A stretch of DNA of 64,000 bases from Alkalinema pantanalense (GTDB lineage Bacteria; Cyanobacteriota; Cyanobacteriia; Leptolyngbyales; Leptolyngbyaceae). The stretch spans positions 4,259 through 68,258 of the forward strand of contig NZ_JBLZFX010000024.1 in the NCBI RefSeq assembly GCF_050753345.1, given 5' to 3'. Below, piece after piece: positions 14,986 to 23,702 of the stretch. The notes under the pieces are model-generated. The model saw only the letters and a list, made by a program, of their open reading frames with translations, was not told the DNA's origin and ran no database searches. Numbering within the stretch: position 1 is the first letter of the stretch; every line of letters begins with the position of its first letter. The position numbers were made by a program, and so were the translations under genes.

Positions 14986-16878
14986 ATGTGCGGAATTGTT
15001 GGTTACATCGGGACGCAGGCTGCGAGCAGTATTCTGTTGGAGGGGTTGAGGAAACTGGAATATCGCGGCTACGACTCGGCGGGGATCGCCACGATTTTGG
15101 AAGGCGATCTGCATTGCGTGCGTGCGAAGGGCAAGCTGAATAATCTTCAGGAAAAGCTAGAAAGCGAGGACAATCCTTCGCGTATTGGCATTGGCCATAC
15201 CCGCTGGGCCACCCATGGCAAACCGGAGGAACACAACGCCCATCCCCACCGCGACACAGAGGGCCGGCTGGCAGTGGTACAAAATGGCATTATCGAAAAT
15301 TATGTAGAACTGCGGGAATCCCTCAAGGCAAAGGGCTGTGTGTTTCGATCGGAAACCGATACTGAAACCATTCCCCACTTAATCGCAGAATATTTGAAAC
15401 AGATTCCCGAAGACTTTGCAGGGGTTTCTCGCCTGATGGAAGCGGTACGCCTTGCGGTAAACGAACTCCAGGGAGCCTTTGCGATCGCTGTTATTTCTGT
15501 GGATTTTCCCGATGAATTAATCGTAGCTCGCCAGCAAGCCCCGCTGGTCATTGGCTTTGGTCAGGGCGAATTTTACTGTGCCTCCGATACCCCCGCCCTC
15601 GTGCCCTACACCCGTGCGGTGCTGCCCTTGGAAAATGGCGAGATTGCTCGTATGACACCCATGGGCGTAGAGGTCTACAACTTCGATGGCCACCGTCTAC
15701 GCAAAGCCCCCCGCACCCTCAACTGGAACCCGGTCATGGTGGAAAAACAAGGGTTCCGCCACTTCATGCTCAAGGAAATTTACGAGCAACCGGGGGTGGT
15801 GCGGTCTTGCTTGGAAGCCTACTTAGTGCCAGATTGGATCCAGTCCTCTCAGAGCTCGCCCATTCAACTCAACTTACCCGCAGCCTTAACCGAGAACTTG
15901 CAGCAAATCCAAATTGTGGCCTGTGGTACCAGTTGGCACGCTAGTTTAGTGGGTAAGTACCTGCTGGAACAGTTGGCAGGCATTCCCACCACGGTGCAGT
16001 ATGCCTCCGAGTTTCGCTATTCCCCGCCCCCGTTACGGCCCCACTCCCTAATTATTGGCGTAACCCAATCCGGGGAAACGGCGGATACGCTGGCAGCACT
16101 AGAAATGGAACGGAACCGTCGATCGGCGCTGGAACCCGCTTTCCAATCGCGATCGTTGGGCATCACCAACCGCCCAGAAAGCACCCTGGGACAGATGGTA
16201 GACCATGTGATTGACACCCAAGCTGGGATTGAAATTGGCGTTGCAGCAACGAAAACCTTTGTGGCGCAGTTGATGGCGTTCTATTTCCTAGCATTAGAAC
16301 TGGCCTATCAGCGCCAAACGATCGCGATCGACCAGATTGAGAAAATCATTGAAGGATTGCGTCAGCTCCCGGCTCAAATTGAAAGTGTGCTGGAAAGTCA
16401 GGAACGGTACATCGAGGAACTGGCCCACGACTTCGCCGAAACCCAAGACTTTATCTTCCTGGGTCGCGGGATTAATTTCCCGATCGCCTTGGAAGGGGCG
16501 CTGAAGTTGAAAGAAATCAGCTACATTCACGCGGAAGGCTATCCCGCTGGGGAAATGAAGCATGGCCCGATCGCGCTGTTGGATGCCAAGGTTCCGGTGG
16601 TGACGATCGCGATGCCGGGAACGGTGTTTGAAAAAGTGCTATCCAATGCCCAGGAAGCGCGGGCACGGGATGCTCGATTGATTGGCGTGACGCCGATGGA
16701 TGAAATGGAGGCCGCAGAAACCTTTGATACGCTGATTCCGGTGCCCCATGTGGAGGAAATTCTGTCGCCGATCGTGGCAGTGATTCCCTTGCAGTTACTG
16801 TCCTACCACATCGCAGCACGGCGCGGCTTGGATGTGGATCAACCGCGTAACTTAGCAAAGTCGGTGACGGTTGAGTAA
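14986..16878 (+). CDS. glmS: Glutamine--fructose-6-phosphate aminotransferase (isomerising)
   Basis: 630 residues, close to the usual family length. It starts MCGIVGYIG, so Cys2 is the N-terminal nucleophile of the glutaminase domain; family motifs YRGYDSAGIA, GHTRWATHGKP and HRDTEGRLAVVQNGIIENY follow. The two SIS isomerase domains run from about residue 300 (ACGTSWHAS, GVTQSGETADTLAAL) to the end (GRGINFPIALEGALKLKEISYIHAEGYPAGEMKHGPIAL). It makes glucosamine-6-phosphate for peptidoglycan and surface sugars, including the UDP-GlcNAc used by the pse genes in this window. A good AGGAG precedes the start. Confidence 0.98.
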   Translation: MCGIVGYIGTQAASSILLEGLRKLEYRGYDSAGIATILEGDLHCVRAKGKLNNLQEKLESEDNPSRIGIGHTRWATHGKPEEHNAHPHRDTEGRLAVVQNGIIENYVELRESLKAKGCVFRSETDTETIPHLIAEYLKQIPEDFAGVSRLMEAVRLAVNELQGAFAIAVISVDFPDELIVARQQAPLVIGFGQGEFYCASDTPALVPYTRAVLPLENGEIARMTPMGVEVYNFDGHRLRKAPRTLNWNPVMVEKQGFRHFMLKEIYEQPGVVRSCLEAYLVPDWIQSSQSSPIQLNLPAALTENLQQIQIVACGTSWHASLVGKYLLEQLAGIPTTVQYASEFRYSPPPLRPHSLIIGVTQSGETADTLAALEMERNRRSALEPAFQSRSLGITNRPESTLGQMVDHVIDTQAGIEIGVAATKTFVAQLMAFYFLALELAYQRQTIAIDQIEKIIEGLRQLPAQIESVLESQERYIEELAHDFAETQDFIFLGRGINFPIALEGALKLKEISYIHAEGYPAGEMKHGPIALLDAKVPVVTIAMPGTVFEKVLSNAQEARARDARLIGVTPMDEMEAAETFDTLIPVPHVEEILSPIVAVIPLQLLSYHIAARRGLDVDQPRNLAKSVTVE

Positions 16879-17076
16879 TGGGGGAAATGCCGATTCCGAC
16901 CCATACCCAGACAGCATGATGTCGCACAAGGAGAATCGAACTCTTTAAAATCATTTCATTGCTCTCATTCCGCTGTCGTCTTTCTTGGAGCGGCTGAGTG
17001 AATGAGAGCTATTTTAGATTTGCAGATACCTGGACTGTTTAGACTTTCTTTCAGGATGGTTAACCCTGTGAAAGAG

Positions 17077-17643
17077 ATGCAAATTAGTCAATACCTGACG
17101 CTGAAGGAGTTTTGCACCTGTACACAAACGTACCAAAAGTATGCAGATCAAATTGCTCCATACCCTGACAACCGGTCAGAGACAATCCCAGCGTTGGAGG
17201 CTCTGTGCCAACATATCCTTGACCCAGTGATTGCTCACTTCGACAGGCAGCGGTTTCAGTTGACTTACGGATTCTGCTCAAAGGATTTGAAGCGGTTTCT
17301 AGCTCAGAAAGACCTAGAGACAGGGATGAAAAATGGACGGGTAGATCCCAGTCGAGATCAGCATATGGCGCATGAGAAGAACCGGAATGGCAAATATTAC
17401 TGCGGTCGCCTCGGTGCTGCCTGTGATTTTCGGATTATTGGATTGGAGAGCGATCGCCTCGTGGAATGGATTCTGGAACAGCAGTTACCGTTTGATTCTC
17501 TGTACTACTATGGCAGCGATCGACCCATCCACATTAGTTATGCTCCGCAGCAAAGACAGAATGTTTGGACTTTTACAGAAACAGGAGTGCCCACGAGAAA
17601 GGGGATTGAGCAATGGCTTAAGCAAGTTGAACCACGTTTTTAG
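17077..17643 (+). CDS. M15-like (D-Ala-D-Ala carboxypeptidase/Hedgehog fold) protein
   Basis: 188 residues from the chosen ATG. The metal ligands of the M15 fold can be placed: H96 in SRDQHMAHE, D117 in GAACDFRI and H152 in PIHISY. Classic members cut peptidoglycan, but this subfamily (start ISQYLTLKEFCTCT, with SRDQHMA and PIHIS) recurs in cyanobacterial accessory loci and its substrate is not established. No signal peptide is visible, so it acts in the cytoplasm unless exported otherwise. The 3' part is duplicated as a pseudogene at 18254-18487, with a toxin-antitoxin pair between. Confidence 0.65.
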   Translation: MQISQYLTLKEFCTCTQTYQKYADQIAPYPDNRSETIPALEALCQHILDPVIAHFDRQRFQLTYGFCSKDLKRFLAQKDLETGMKNGRVDPSRDQHMAHEKNRNGKYYCGRLGAACDFRIIGLESDRLVEWILEQQLPFDSLYYYGSDRPIHISYAPQQRQNVWTFTETGVPTRKGIEQWLKQVEPRF

Positions 17644-17685
17644 CTATCCTAGAAGCAGAAATGCAATGATTTAAGGCTGGGGCGA

Positions 17686-17940
17686 ATGCTGAATATCTCT
17701 CTTCCAGATCAGGTTCAAACATTTGTAGAAGAGCAAGCGATCGCAGCGGGCTTTAACTCCGCCAATGAGTACATCTATCATCTGATTTTGCGGGAGCAAG
17801 AGCGAGTTGCTCAGCAAGAGCGAATCGAATTTCTGTTGCTAGAGGGTCTGGAGAGCGGGGAACCATTGGAGGCAACGGATGGTTGGTGGGAAGAAAAGCG
17901 CACTCAACTGGTTAAACGCTTTCAAGAGTCAGACGCATGA
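17686..17940 (+). CDS. ParD-type antitoxin
   Basis: 84 residues. The N-terminal ribbon-helix-helix (LNISLPDQVQTFVEEQAIAAGFNSANEYIYHLI) matches ParD antitoxins, and the C-terminal acidic helix would cover the toxin. It overlaps the next gene by 4 bp (ATGA). It normally dimerises on its own promoter and represses it together with ParE. Confidence 0.88.
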   Translation: MLNISLPDQVQTFVEEQAIAAGFNSANEYIYHLILREQERVAQQERIEFLLLEGLESGEPLEATDGWWEEKRTQLVKRFQESDA

Positions 17941-18257
17941 CCAGGCGAATTATCGTCAGACCGAAGGCAAGCCAATATTTAGACGACCACTTTGCCTACA
18001 TTGCTGAGAATAATTTTGAAGCAGCCCTGAAGTTTTTCGATTTAGCGCGATCGACGATCACCCAACTTGCCAGAATGCCAGGAATGGGCAACCTTTACTC
18101 GGTCGAAAATTCTCGCTTGCAGGGACTACGGAAATGGGCAGTGAAGGATTTCAAGAAGTACCTGATTTTTTACTTTGAATGGGATGATTCAATCGAAGTT
18201 GTACGAATTCTGTATGCAACGCAAAACATCAACAGCATTTTGGATGGTGAGTCATGA
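17937..18257 (+). CDS. ParE/RelE-superfamily toxin
   Basis: 106 residues with the ParE pattern: RRIIVRPKASQYLDDHFAYIAENN, LARMPGMGNLY, LRKWAVKDFKKYLIFYFEWDDSIEVVRILYATQNI. ParE proteins poison DNA gyrase; close RelE relatives cut mRNA on ribosomes, and the sequence cannot decide between them. The gene is intact and coupled to its antitoxin by a 4-bp overlap. It is embedded between two copies of the M15-like gene end. Confidence 0.88.
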   Translation: MTRRIIVRPKASQYLDDHFAYIAENNFEAALKFFDLARSTITQLARMPGMGNLYSVENSRLQGLRKWAVKDFKKYLIFYFEWDDSIEVVRILYATQNINSILDGES

Positions 18258-18487
18258 AAACTCGTCGCCTTAGTGCTGCCTGTGATTTTCGGATTGTAGG
18301 GTTGGAGAGAGATCGCCTCGTGGAGTGGATTCTGGAGCAGCAGCTACCGTTTGACTCGCTGTACTAGTATGGGAGCGATCGACCCATCCACATCACTTAC
18401 GCTCCTCAGCAAAGGCAGAATATTTGTACGTTTACAGATGGAGGAGTGCCAACAAGGAAGGAAATTGAGCAGTGGATTAATCAATAG
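18254..18487 (+). pseudogene. Duplicated 3' fragment of the M15-like gene
   Basis: From about codon 5 on, this frame repeats the end of the gene at 17077 (LSAACDFRIVGLERDRLVEWILEQQLPFDSLY, then YGSDRPIHITYAPQQRQN). It has an internal TAG at the Tyr codon after DSLY and lacks the first 110 residues. Its ATG overlaps the ParE stop by coincidence of the junction. It is therefore a dead copy, showing that the toxin-antitoxin pair lies at a duplication junction. Confidence 0.85.
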
Positions 18488-18524
18488 AAGTAATGGGTGT
18501 GTGATTATCTCGATAGTGATTAAC

Positions 18525-20621
18525 CTAATCTCGATGCAGTCGTTCTATTTGTGCAGCTCGAAGGCGGGATCGAACTAACTTTACTTGATATAGGTCAGCA
18601 TCCTTCTGCCACACCACCCGATGCCCATGCAACTCTGCACAATGATCTTCCAGGCACTTCTGCCAACCTCGCCGATCGCGAATCTTTCCCAAATCATCCA
18701 ATAACCCCCAATCCGCCTCCTGCCGACTCAGCTTGGCAAACTTCTCATAGAGCGGATAGTCCGACTGCACCAGCAACTCCTTCTGATGCAATACAGGTGG
18801 GTTGTCCTTTGGGTCATAGTCTCGGTAGCTAACGTGCAAATCTTGCAAGTCAATCTGCATACTGGTACGGAGGTAGGGATGCGGGTCGCGATCGAAATCT
18901 GGGTAGAACAGGTAAGTGATTTTGGGTTTGCTGGTGTGAAACTTGACTACGGTTGCTTCTTCAGGGCGACAGATCGTGCGAGAAGCGCAACCTTCATAAA
19001 GCCGAAGCAGGGGATCAAGGGCATCTAGGGCAGAAACATGAACCCAGAGGGAGTGCGACAGCTTCTTGCCAATCGCACTCGACTTACACCGCTCCGCCAT
19101 CACCGACCAATTCCCCAGGCTCAACAGCATCAAATCGGCTGCGGTACAGGCTTGCTGATAGTTGCCCAATAATGCCTTGACGTCATGCTGAACGATGGGG
19201 GCTAGATGTCGTAGCTTGGGGCGTGTGCCAAAATGACTGAGCGCAAGGTAGACGAGCAAATCCTGGCGACGTTTCTCACTGATGGCATCCCATTCTTGAA
19301 TTTCCGTTGCCTGGAGAACCACTTGGAAGGCTCGTCGTAGCGTTCCAAATTCCGATTGCAGCGCCGAAAACTCCTGAAGTTCCTCTTCAATGGGCAACCG
19401 TCCCCGCTCGGTGAAAAATGCCATTAGGGGAGCTAGCATTTCCTTATATTGCTCAAACCGCTTGACGCTGGCTTTGACTCTGGGAGTCGTAGCACGCGAT
19501 CGAAAGCGGGACGCTCGGAAGGTCTGTGCCTGTACCTCATCTCGAAAGACCAAGTAGATGCCCAACGCAACCGGAATGGCATCAACGCCAAGCACCTGGT
19601 CGATGTAGCTCTTGAGTTCCTCCTGGCTGTAATTCTTCTGGAACGTGTTGCGACGGGTAATCACCCCATCGCTGTACGCCATCATGCCGCGCATTCGGTC
19701 TTCGATCAGCACTTGCGCCGCGACAATCAACACCTTTCCGGTTAACCCCCAGGCTTTAAGCAATGCCTCGCGTCGCTCTGCCGGATCTTCAATAACGTTA
19801 ATGATGTAACCCAGGTTGACAACATCAGCCGCTTGATAGAAAGTATCAGGACGATAGTAGGGGTCCCAACCAGCACTAGCGTATCCGCGATCGCCGATCC
19901 GCTCTACATCTCCCCCATGCCCACAGCCATAATCAAAAAATGTAGTTTCAGGGGGAAATAATCCTGCTTCCAATGCAACCCTCACAGGTTTAGAAAGCTC
20001 GTTACGGACGAGGGCAGCTTTGTGGCGATCGATTTTGGGCTGACTGATAACCGCAGTTCGGGAAGTCGGGCAAGCCAGAACGTGAACTTGAATTTCGATC
20101 CCGCAATCGGTCAGCCGTTTTGTCCAACCCTCACGAGTGCCGATATCCCGCGATTGATTCAGTAACCCTAAAGTTTCTTCCTGTCGCGTCAGTTCTGCGA
20201 AGAGTTGGTACAGGGGGTAGTCTGAGGTGACAAAGGTTTCTTTCCGGTGCAGAACGGGCGGATTATCTGTGTCGTTGTAGTTCCGCACACCGACCTGCGA
20301 AGTTACCAGGTCAACCTGAACGCTCCATTGCAGCGCAGGATGAGCATCAGTATCAAAATCAGGGTAGGACAAGTAGGATACTTTGGGCTGGTCAGTGTTG
20401 AACTTGACGAGGGTAGCCCCCTCCAGCTTTTTCAGATGTTGACGAGCCAGATTCTCGTAATCTTGCAGCGATCGCTCTAGGGCAATGAGAGCAGAAACAT
20501 GAACGTAAAGGGCACCAGGGAGACGTTTGCCAGTTTGACTGCGATTGCAACACCGCACAATTTCAGCAAATTGTTGATGAATCGACTTTGAGGCGCACAT
20601 TGCAAACTCTATGCTTTCCAT
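18525..20621 (-). CDS. DNA phosphorothioation-associated putative methyltransferase
   Basis: 698 residues. The central domain is a class I SAM-dependent methyltransferase (motif I FFDYGCGHGGDVERI near 228-242, then GWDPYYRP and NLGYIINVIEDPAERREAL). This matches the family annotated as DNA-phosphorothioation-associated putative methyltransferase. Unusually, the N-terminal segment (about 18-185) and the C-terminal segment (about 500-690) are homologous: both have VHVSAL, VKFxTxxPK, YPDFDxDxHP, DNPPVLHxKE, SDYPLY and a GW(T/Q)K pattern, so the methyltransferase is sandwiched by a duplicated domain. It diverges from the PAPS-reductase-family gene; the two are probably functionally linked. The modified substrate is not known. 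Confidence 0.8.
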   Translation of the reverse strand: MESIEFAMCASKSIHQQFAEIVRCCNRSQTGKRLPGALYVHVSALIALERSLQDYENLARQHLKKLEGATLVKFNTDQPKVSYLSYPDFDTDAHPALQWSVQVDLVTSQVGVRNYNDTDNPPVLHRKETFVTSDYPLYQLFAELTRQEETLGLLNQSRDIGTREGWTKRLTDCGIEIQVHVLACPTSRTAVISQPKIDRHKAALVRNELSKPVRVALEAGLFPPETTFFDYGCGHGGDVERIGDRGYASAGWDPYYRPDTFYQAADVVNLGYIINVIEDPAERREALLKAWGLTGKVLIVAAQVLIEDRMRGMMAYSDGVITRRNTFQKNYSQEELKSYIDQVLGVDAIPVALGIYLVFRDEVQAQTFRASRFRSRATTPRVKASVKRFEQYKEMLAPLMAFFTERGRLPIEEELQEFSALQSEFGTLRRAFQVVLQATEIQEWDAISEKRRQDLLVYLALSHFGTRPKLRHLAPIVQHDVKALLGNYQQACTAADLMLLSLGNWSVMAERCKSSAIGKKLSHSLWVHVSALDALDPLLRLYEGCASRTICRPEEATVVKFHTSKPKITYLFYPDFDRDPHPYLRTSMQIDLQDLHVSYRDYDPKDNPPVLHQKELLVQSDYPLYEKFAKLSRQEADWGLLDDLGKIRDRRGWQKCLEDHCAELHGHRVVWQKDADLYQVKLVRSRLRAAQIERLHRD

Positions 20622-20825
20622 AACCTTACCCAGGCGCTAGAAATAGCATAAGGCATTCATCAGTGTGAGAAGTAAAACAATTTTAAGTACATCCATACTA
20701 AATTAAGACTTTGGAAATTTCCTAGCGTGTACGGGTTTTGCCTCTAACTTTTATCCCCTATATCTAGTGCAAAGCCCCAAATTTTTGCTATTGTTAGGAG
20801 CCAGTAGAAAGTAAAAGCAGGATTG

Positions 20826-22040
20826 ATGAGAACCCTGAGTTTATTTGAGGAGGATCGCTTGACTCTGCCGAAGAGCATTGAGCTATCGGTGGAGTCGCTG
20901 CGTCATTATGGATCCTTCTATAAGCATTGGGCGATCGCTTTCTCTGGCGGGAAAGACAGCAGTTGTGTTGTTACCTTGATTGCCCATCTACTCGAAACAG
21001 GGCGAATCCCTAAGCCTGAAAGTTTAACGATTCTTTATGCAGATACTCGGCAGGAATTACCTCCTCTTCACCTGAGTGCGCTCAATATTTTAGGTGCCCT
21101 GCGCGATCGTCTTCAGCCCCACTTTCAGAAAGGTTGCCTGGAGACTCGCGTAGTTTTACCAGAATTGGATCACCGCTATTTTGTCTACATGCTGGGTCGT
21201 GGAGTTCCACCACCCTCTAATACTTTCCGTTGGTGTACGCCTAAATTAAAAGTGATGAGTATGGAGCGGGAATTGGAAGCCATTCGGCGGGAGCGGGGTG
21301 AAAAGTTCTTGATGCTGACAGGTGTCCGTATCGGTGAGAGCGCCGCCCGTGACCAGCGGATCGCCGTTAGCTGTACTAAGGATGGTGGGGAGTGCGGACA
21401 AGGCTGGTTTCAGAATTCTTCCTCTAATGCTGTTGCAGATACCTTAGCCCCGATCGTTCATTGGCGTGTCTGTCTTGTTTGGGATTGGCTGCTTCAGGCA
21501 GACTTAGAGCTTGGGTTCCCAACCTTTCCGGTAGCACAAATCTATGGACAGGATGTTAGCGATGGAGAAGAGCCGTTGAATGCTAGGACGGGGTGTATCG
21601 GTTGCCCGCTGGTGCAGAAGGATGCTGCCCTCGATCGCGTGGTTGCCCAGCCAGAATGGGCGTACCTAGCACCCCTCCAAAAACTCAGGCCACTATACTG
21701 GGAAGTCAAGAAACCCCAGTATCGCCATCGTAAGCATGGGGAAATCAACAAGGATGGGTCACTAGCAGCCAAACAAAATCGACTTGGGCCATTAACCCTA
21801 GAAGCCCGACGATGGATGCTGAATCAGGTTTTAGCAATTCAGGACGAAGTGAATACAGCCGCACAATTGCTCGGAAGAACCAAAATCAGTCTCATTAACA
21901 CTGAAGAACTGGCCCGAATTGAGGAGTTAATTGCGGCTAAAACCTACCCTGAAAAATGGGATGGGACAGAACCTAGAGGCAACGAGTGGCTTCCTGACAT
22001 ACTGCCTGATGGAAGTATTCAACCACTGCTATTTGAGTAG
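20826..22040 (+). CDS. DndC-like PAPS-reductase-family protein
   Basis: 404 residues starting at ATG 20826 (a TTG precedes it), with AGCAGG upstream. The N-type ATP-pyrophosphatase loop SGGKDSS is at 40-46. Other family features are LYADTRQELPPL, FRWCTPKLK, RIGESAARDQRI, ECGQGW and ARTGCIGCPL; the cysteines could hold an Fe-S cluster. DndC activates sulfur transfer onto DNA in phosphorothioation; this protein is shorter than typical DndC (about 470-500 residues) and may be a separate branch. Its partners dndA, dndB, dndD and dndE are not in the window. It shares a divergent 200-bp promoter region with the methyltransferase. Confidence 0.75.
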   Translation: MRTLSLFEEDRLTLPKSIELSVESLRHYGSFYKHWAIAFSGGKDSSCVVTLIAHLLETGRIPKPESLTILYADTRQELPPLHLSALNILGALRDRLQPHFQKGCLETRVVLPELDHRYFVYMLGRGVPPPSNTFRWCTPKLKVMSMERELEAIRRERGEKFLMLTGVRIGESAARDQRIAVSCTKDGGECGQGWFQNSSSNAVADTLAPIVHWRVCLVWDWLLQADLELGFPTFPVAQIYGQDVSDGEEPLNARTGCIGCPLVQKDAALDRVVAQPEWAYLAPLQKLRPLYWEVKKPQYRHRKHGEINKDGSLAAKQNRLGPLTLEARRWMLNQVLAIQDEVNTAAQLLGRTKISLINTEELARIEELIAAKTYPEKWDGTEPRGNEWLPDILPDGSIQPLLFE

Positions 22041-22048
22041 ATTGAATC

Positions 22049-22095
22049 TAGCAGTGACAGCTTTTACAGCCAAGTCAGTAAGACTGTCACTGCTA
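22049..22095. terminator. 12-bp stem-loop between convergent genes
   Basis: TAGCAGTGACAG and CTGTCACTGCTA form a perfect 12-bp inverted repeat with a 23-nt loop, beginning 9 bp after the stop of the DndC-like gene and ending 5 bp before the stop of the opposing small gene. The position suits a bidirectional terminator. There is no clear T run. Confidence 0.6.
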
Positions 22096-22099
22096 ACGT

Positions 22100-22348
22100 C
22101 TAATCGATTTGAATCATTCGACTAGCAACACTGATTACCTCTGTTGAGTTTTTAATAGCAATTGGGCGACTCCATTCGCTCCCCGCGATGATATTGCACT
22201 TGTGAAGTAGAAGAATCATGCGATCGACAGCTTGACGAGAAGCAGCGATCGTCAGTTTTACAGGTTCTTCACTAGGTGAATGATTAGCAGAAAAATTGGC
22301 AGGTGGATTAGTCGGCGGGTTGACCCCTCCGTTTTCGACAAAGTTCAT
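22100..22348 (-). CDS. Small conserved hypothetical protein
   Basis: 82 residues with AGGAG 8 bp before the ATG. The N-terminus is P/N-rich and probably disordered. The core (EPVKLTIAASRQAVDRMILLLHKC, then EWSRPIAI and VISVASRMI) alternates a strand, a helix and strands. I recall similar small cyanobacterial proteins but no function for them. It is transcribed divergently from the XRE regulator at 22496 across a paired operator, so that regulator may control it. Confidence 0.5.
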   Translation of the reverse strand: MNFVENGGVNPPTNPPANFSANHSPSEEPVKLTIAASRQAVDRMILLLHKCNIIAGSEWSRPIAIKNSTEVISVASRMIQID

Positions 22349-22375
22349 AAATCAATCTCCTGTTTTGTCGCCTTA

Positions 22376-22447
22376 ATGGACTACAAGCGGGAAAAGCAAA
22401 GTCCACTTAGTGCTGAGTGCCATTACTATACACCATTTGTAGTCCAT
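22376..22447. promoter_or_regulatory. Paired inverted operator in a divergent promoter
   Basis: ATGGACTACAA (22376-22386) and TTGTAGTCCAT (22437-22447) form an exact inverted pair 50 bp apart. The match extends outwards as CCTTA on each side with one extra base in the left copy. They lie between the divergent genes at 22100-22348 and 22496-22750, the expected place for binding by the XRE regulator encoded at 22496. Confidence 0.55.
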
Positions 22448-22495
22448 AAGGACTCACTCCTTTACGAGTTGATCATCCTCTGACACGATCTAGTC

Positions 22496-22750
22496 ATGGG
22501 AAAAGCAGGTCGAGTTCTAAAAGTAGTATTGGAGCAGTACAGCATCAGCCAAATCAAGCTGGCTGCTCAGTTAGGCGTGGGGCGATCGAATGTCTATCGG
22601 TGGGCGAATGAAGTGAGAGATCCCACTTCAGAAACCGTCATTGCAATCATTCAGGCATTGGGAGAGATTAACCCAGATGCCGCCGTAGAATTTAGAAAAC
22701 TCTACATGGGTTCTGATTTATCCAATCCAGAAGACACAGAACCAGGCTAA
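22496..22750 (+). CDS. XRE-family transcriptional regulator
   Basis: 84 residues, almost all one helix-turn-helix domain (ISQIKLAAQLGVGRSNVYRWANEVRDPTSETVIAIIQAL). Small XRE proteins like this often control restriction or toxin genes. It is convergent with the HNH nuclease gene: the two stops overlap by 4 bp. The paired ATGGACTACAA site upstream is a likely autoregulatory operator. Confidence 0.85.
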   Translation: MGKAGRVLKVVLEQYSISQIKLAAQLGVGRSNVYRWANEVRDPTSETVIAIIQALGEINPDAAVEFRKLYMGSDLSNPEDTEPG

Positions 22751-23700
22751 GCAATTTTCCAGAATGCGCGATGCCACCGAAGAGAATCAATTCTGGGGTT
22801 GTAAGTTTCTTGATTGGGTAGAAGGATGCTTTCACCGTCAAAATCTTGTAGCGATCGCATATATGCTGGAGTTTCTTCGTGAAGTCTATCGTGGGGAATG
22901 ATGATCTTGTAATCATCACTAATTCCAAACCAACCGCGATCAAACGCCCAATGATGATTTTTGCAAAGTGCTAAACCATTATCAAAGCGATCGTCATGAA
23001 ACTCTGAAAATGGTTTGATGTGCGCTCCATCTACAATATTCTGGTTATCTCGACTAACAATCTTTAAACGACAGAGAGCACAATGTTGTAGATACAGAGA
23101 GACTACATTACGACGAAATGCAGCGTTTCTTACGAATGTCTTATCCTGATCTTTAATGTCTTCTGTTGTGTAGACTGCACCACCTTTTTCGAATAATCTC
23201 AACTGAATATTATCTAGCTCATCAACTGGATAAAGTTTTTCTAGCTGTTGGGTCTTGGCTGAAAACCATGTTGAAACTAGAGTTTCGGCTAAATAAACTC
23301 TCGAACTAACATCCTGTAGATACTCAAATAATTCATCATCTACATACGCATATTTAACTGTATTACGGAGTGCTGATAAACCTTTGATTTTAGTTCTACT
23401 TGCAATCGTTGCCTCAAAGCCAGGATTAGGCATAAGATGCCAAAATTTATCCCCTGTAAGATGAAAGAAAGGTAAGGAAATATCTGATCGATGATCAGTA
23501 GTTACTAGATTTGACCAGTATTTGAGGAATGTAGCGATCAATTCAGGAGTTAAATAAATTTGATTATGCTGTATTTTGCCTTTGTCAAATTGTTCAATTA
23601 CAGAGAGTAATAGAGTTGGTTTGTGTGGTGCAACTCCATGAGCGCGATCTACTCCTAGCTTTGTAAATTTTTTAGCGTAGTAGCTTATGTCTTTCTTCAT
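22747..23700 (-). CDS. HNH endonuclease with an N-terminal sulfur-binding-like domain (predicted PT-DNA restriction enzyme)
   Basis: About 317 residues. The N-terminal 160 residues (VDRAHGVAPHKPTLLLSVIEQ, FLKYWSNL, LPFFHLTGDKFWHL) resemble the sulfur-binding domain of ScoMcrA-type enzymes that recognise phosphorothioated DNA. The C-terminus is an HNH nuclease: CALC, the catalytic His in VDGAHIKPFSEF, and NGLALCKNHHWAFDRGWF. Such proteins are annotated as phosphorothioated DNA-binding restriction endonucleases, cutting incoming sulfur-modified DNA. It is the last gene of a leftward operon with a nuclease-less paralogue and a helicase-like gene. It is AT-rich relative to its neighbours, suggesting transfer. 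The SBD call is by pattern only. Confidence 0.75.
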   Translation of the reverse strand: MKKDISYYAKKFTKLGVDRAHGVAPHKPTLLLSVIEQFDKGKIQHNQIYLTPELIATFLKYWSNLVTTDHRSDISLPFFHLTGDKFWHLMPNPGFEATIASRTKIKGLSALRNTVKYAYVDDELFEYLQDVSSRVYLAETLVSTWFSAKTQQLEKLYPVDELDNIQLRLFEKGGAVYTTEDIKDQDKTFVRNAAFRRNVVSLYLQHCALCRLKIVSRDNQNIVDGAHIKPFSEFHDDRFDNGLALCKNHHWAFDRGWFGISDDYKIIIPHDRLHEETPAYMRSLQDFDGESILLPNQETYNPRIDSLRWHRAFWKIA

Positions 23701-23702
23701 CA

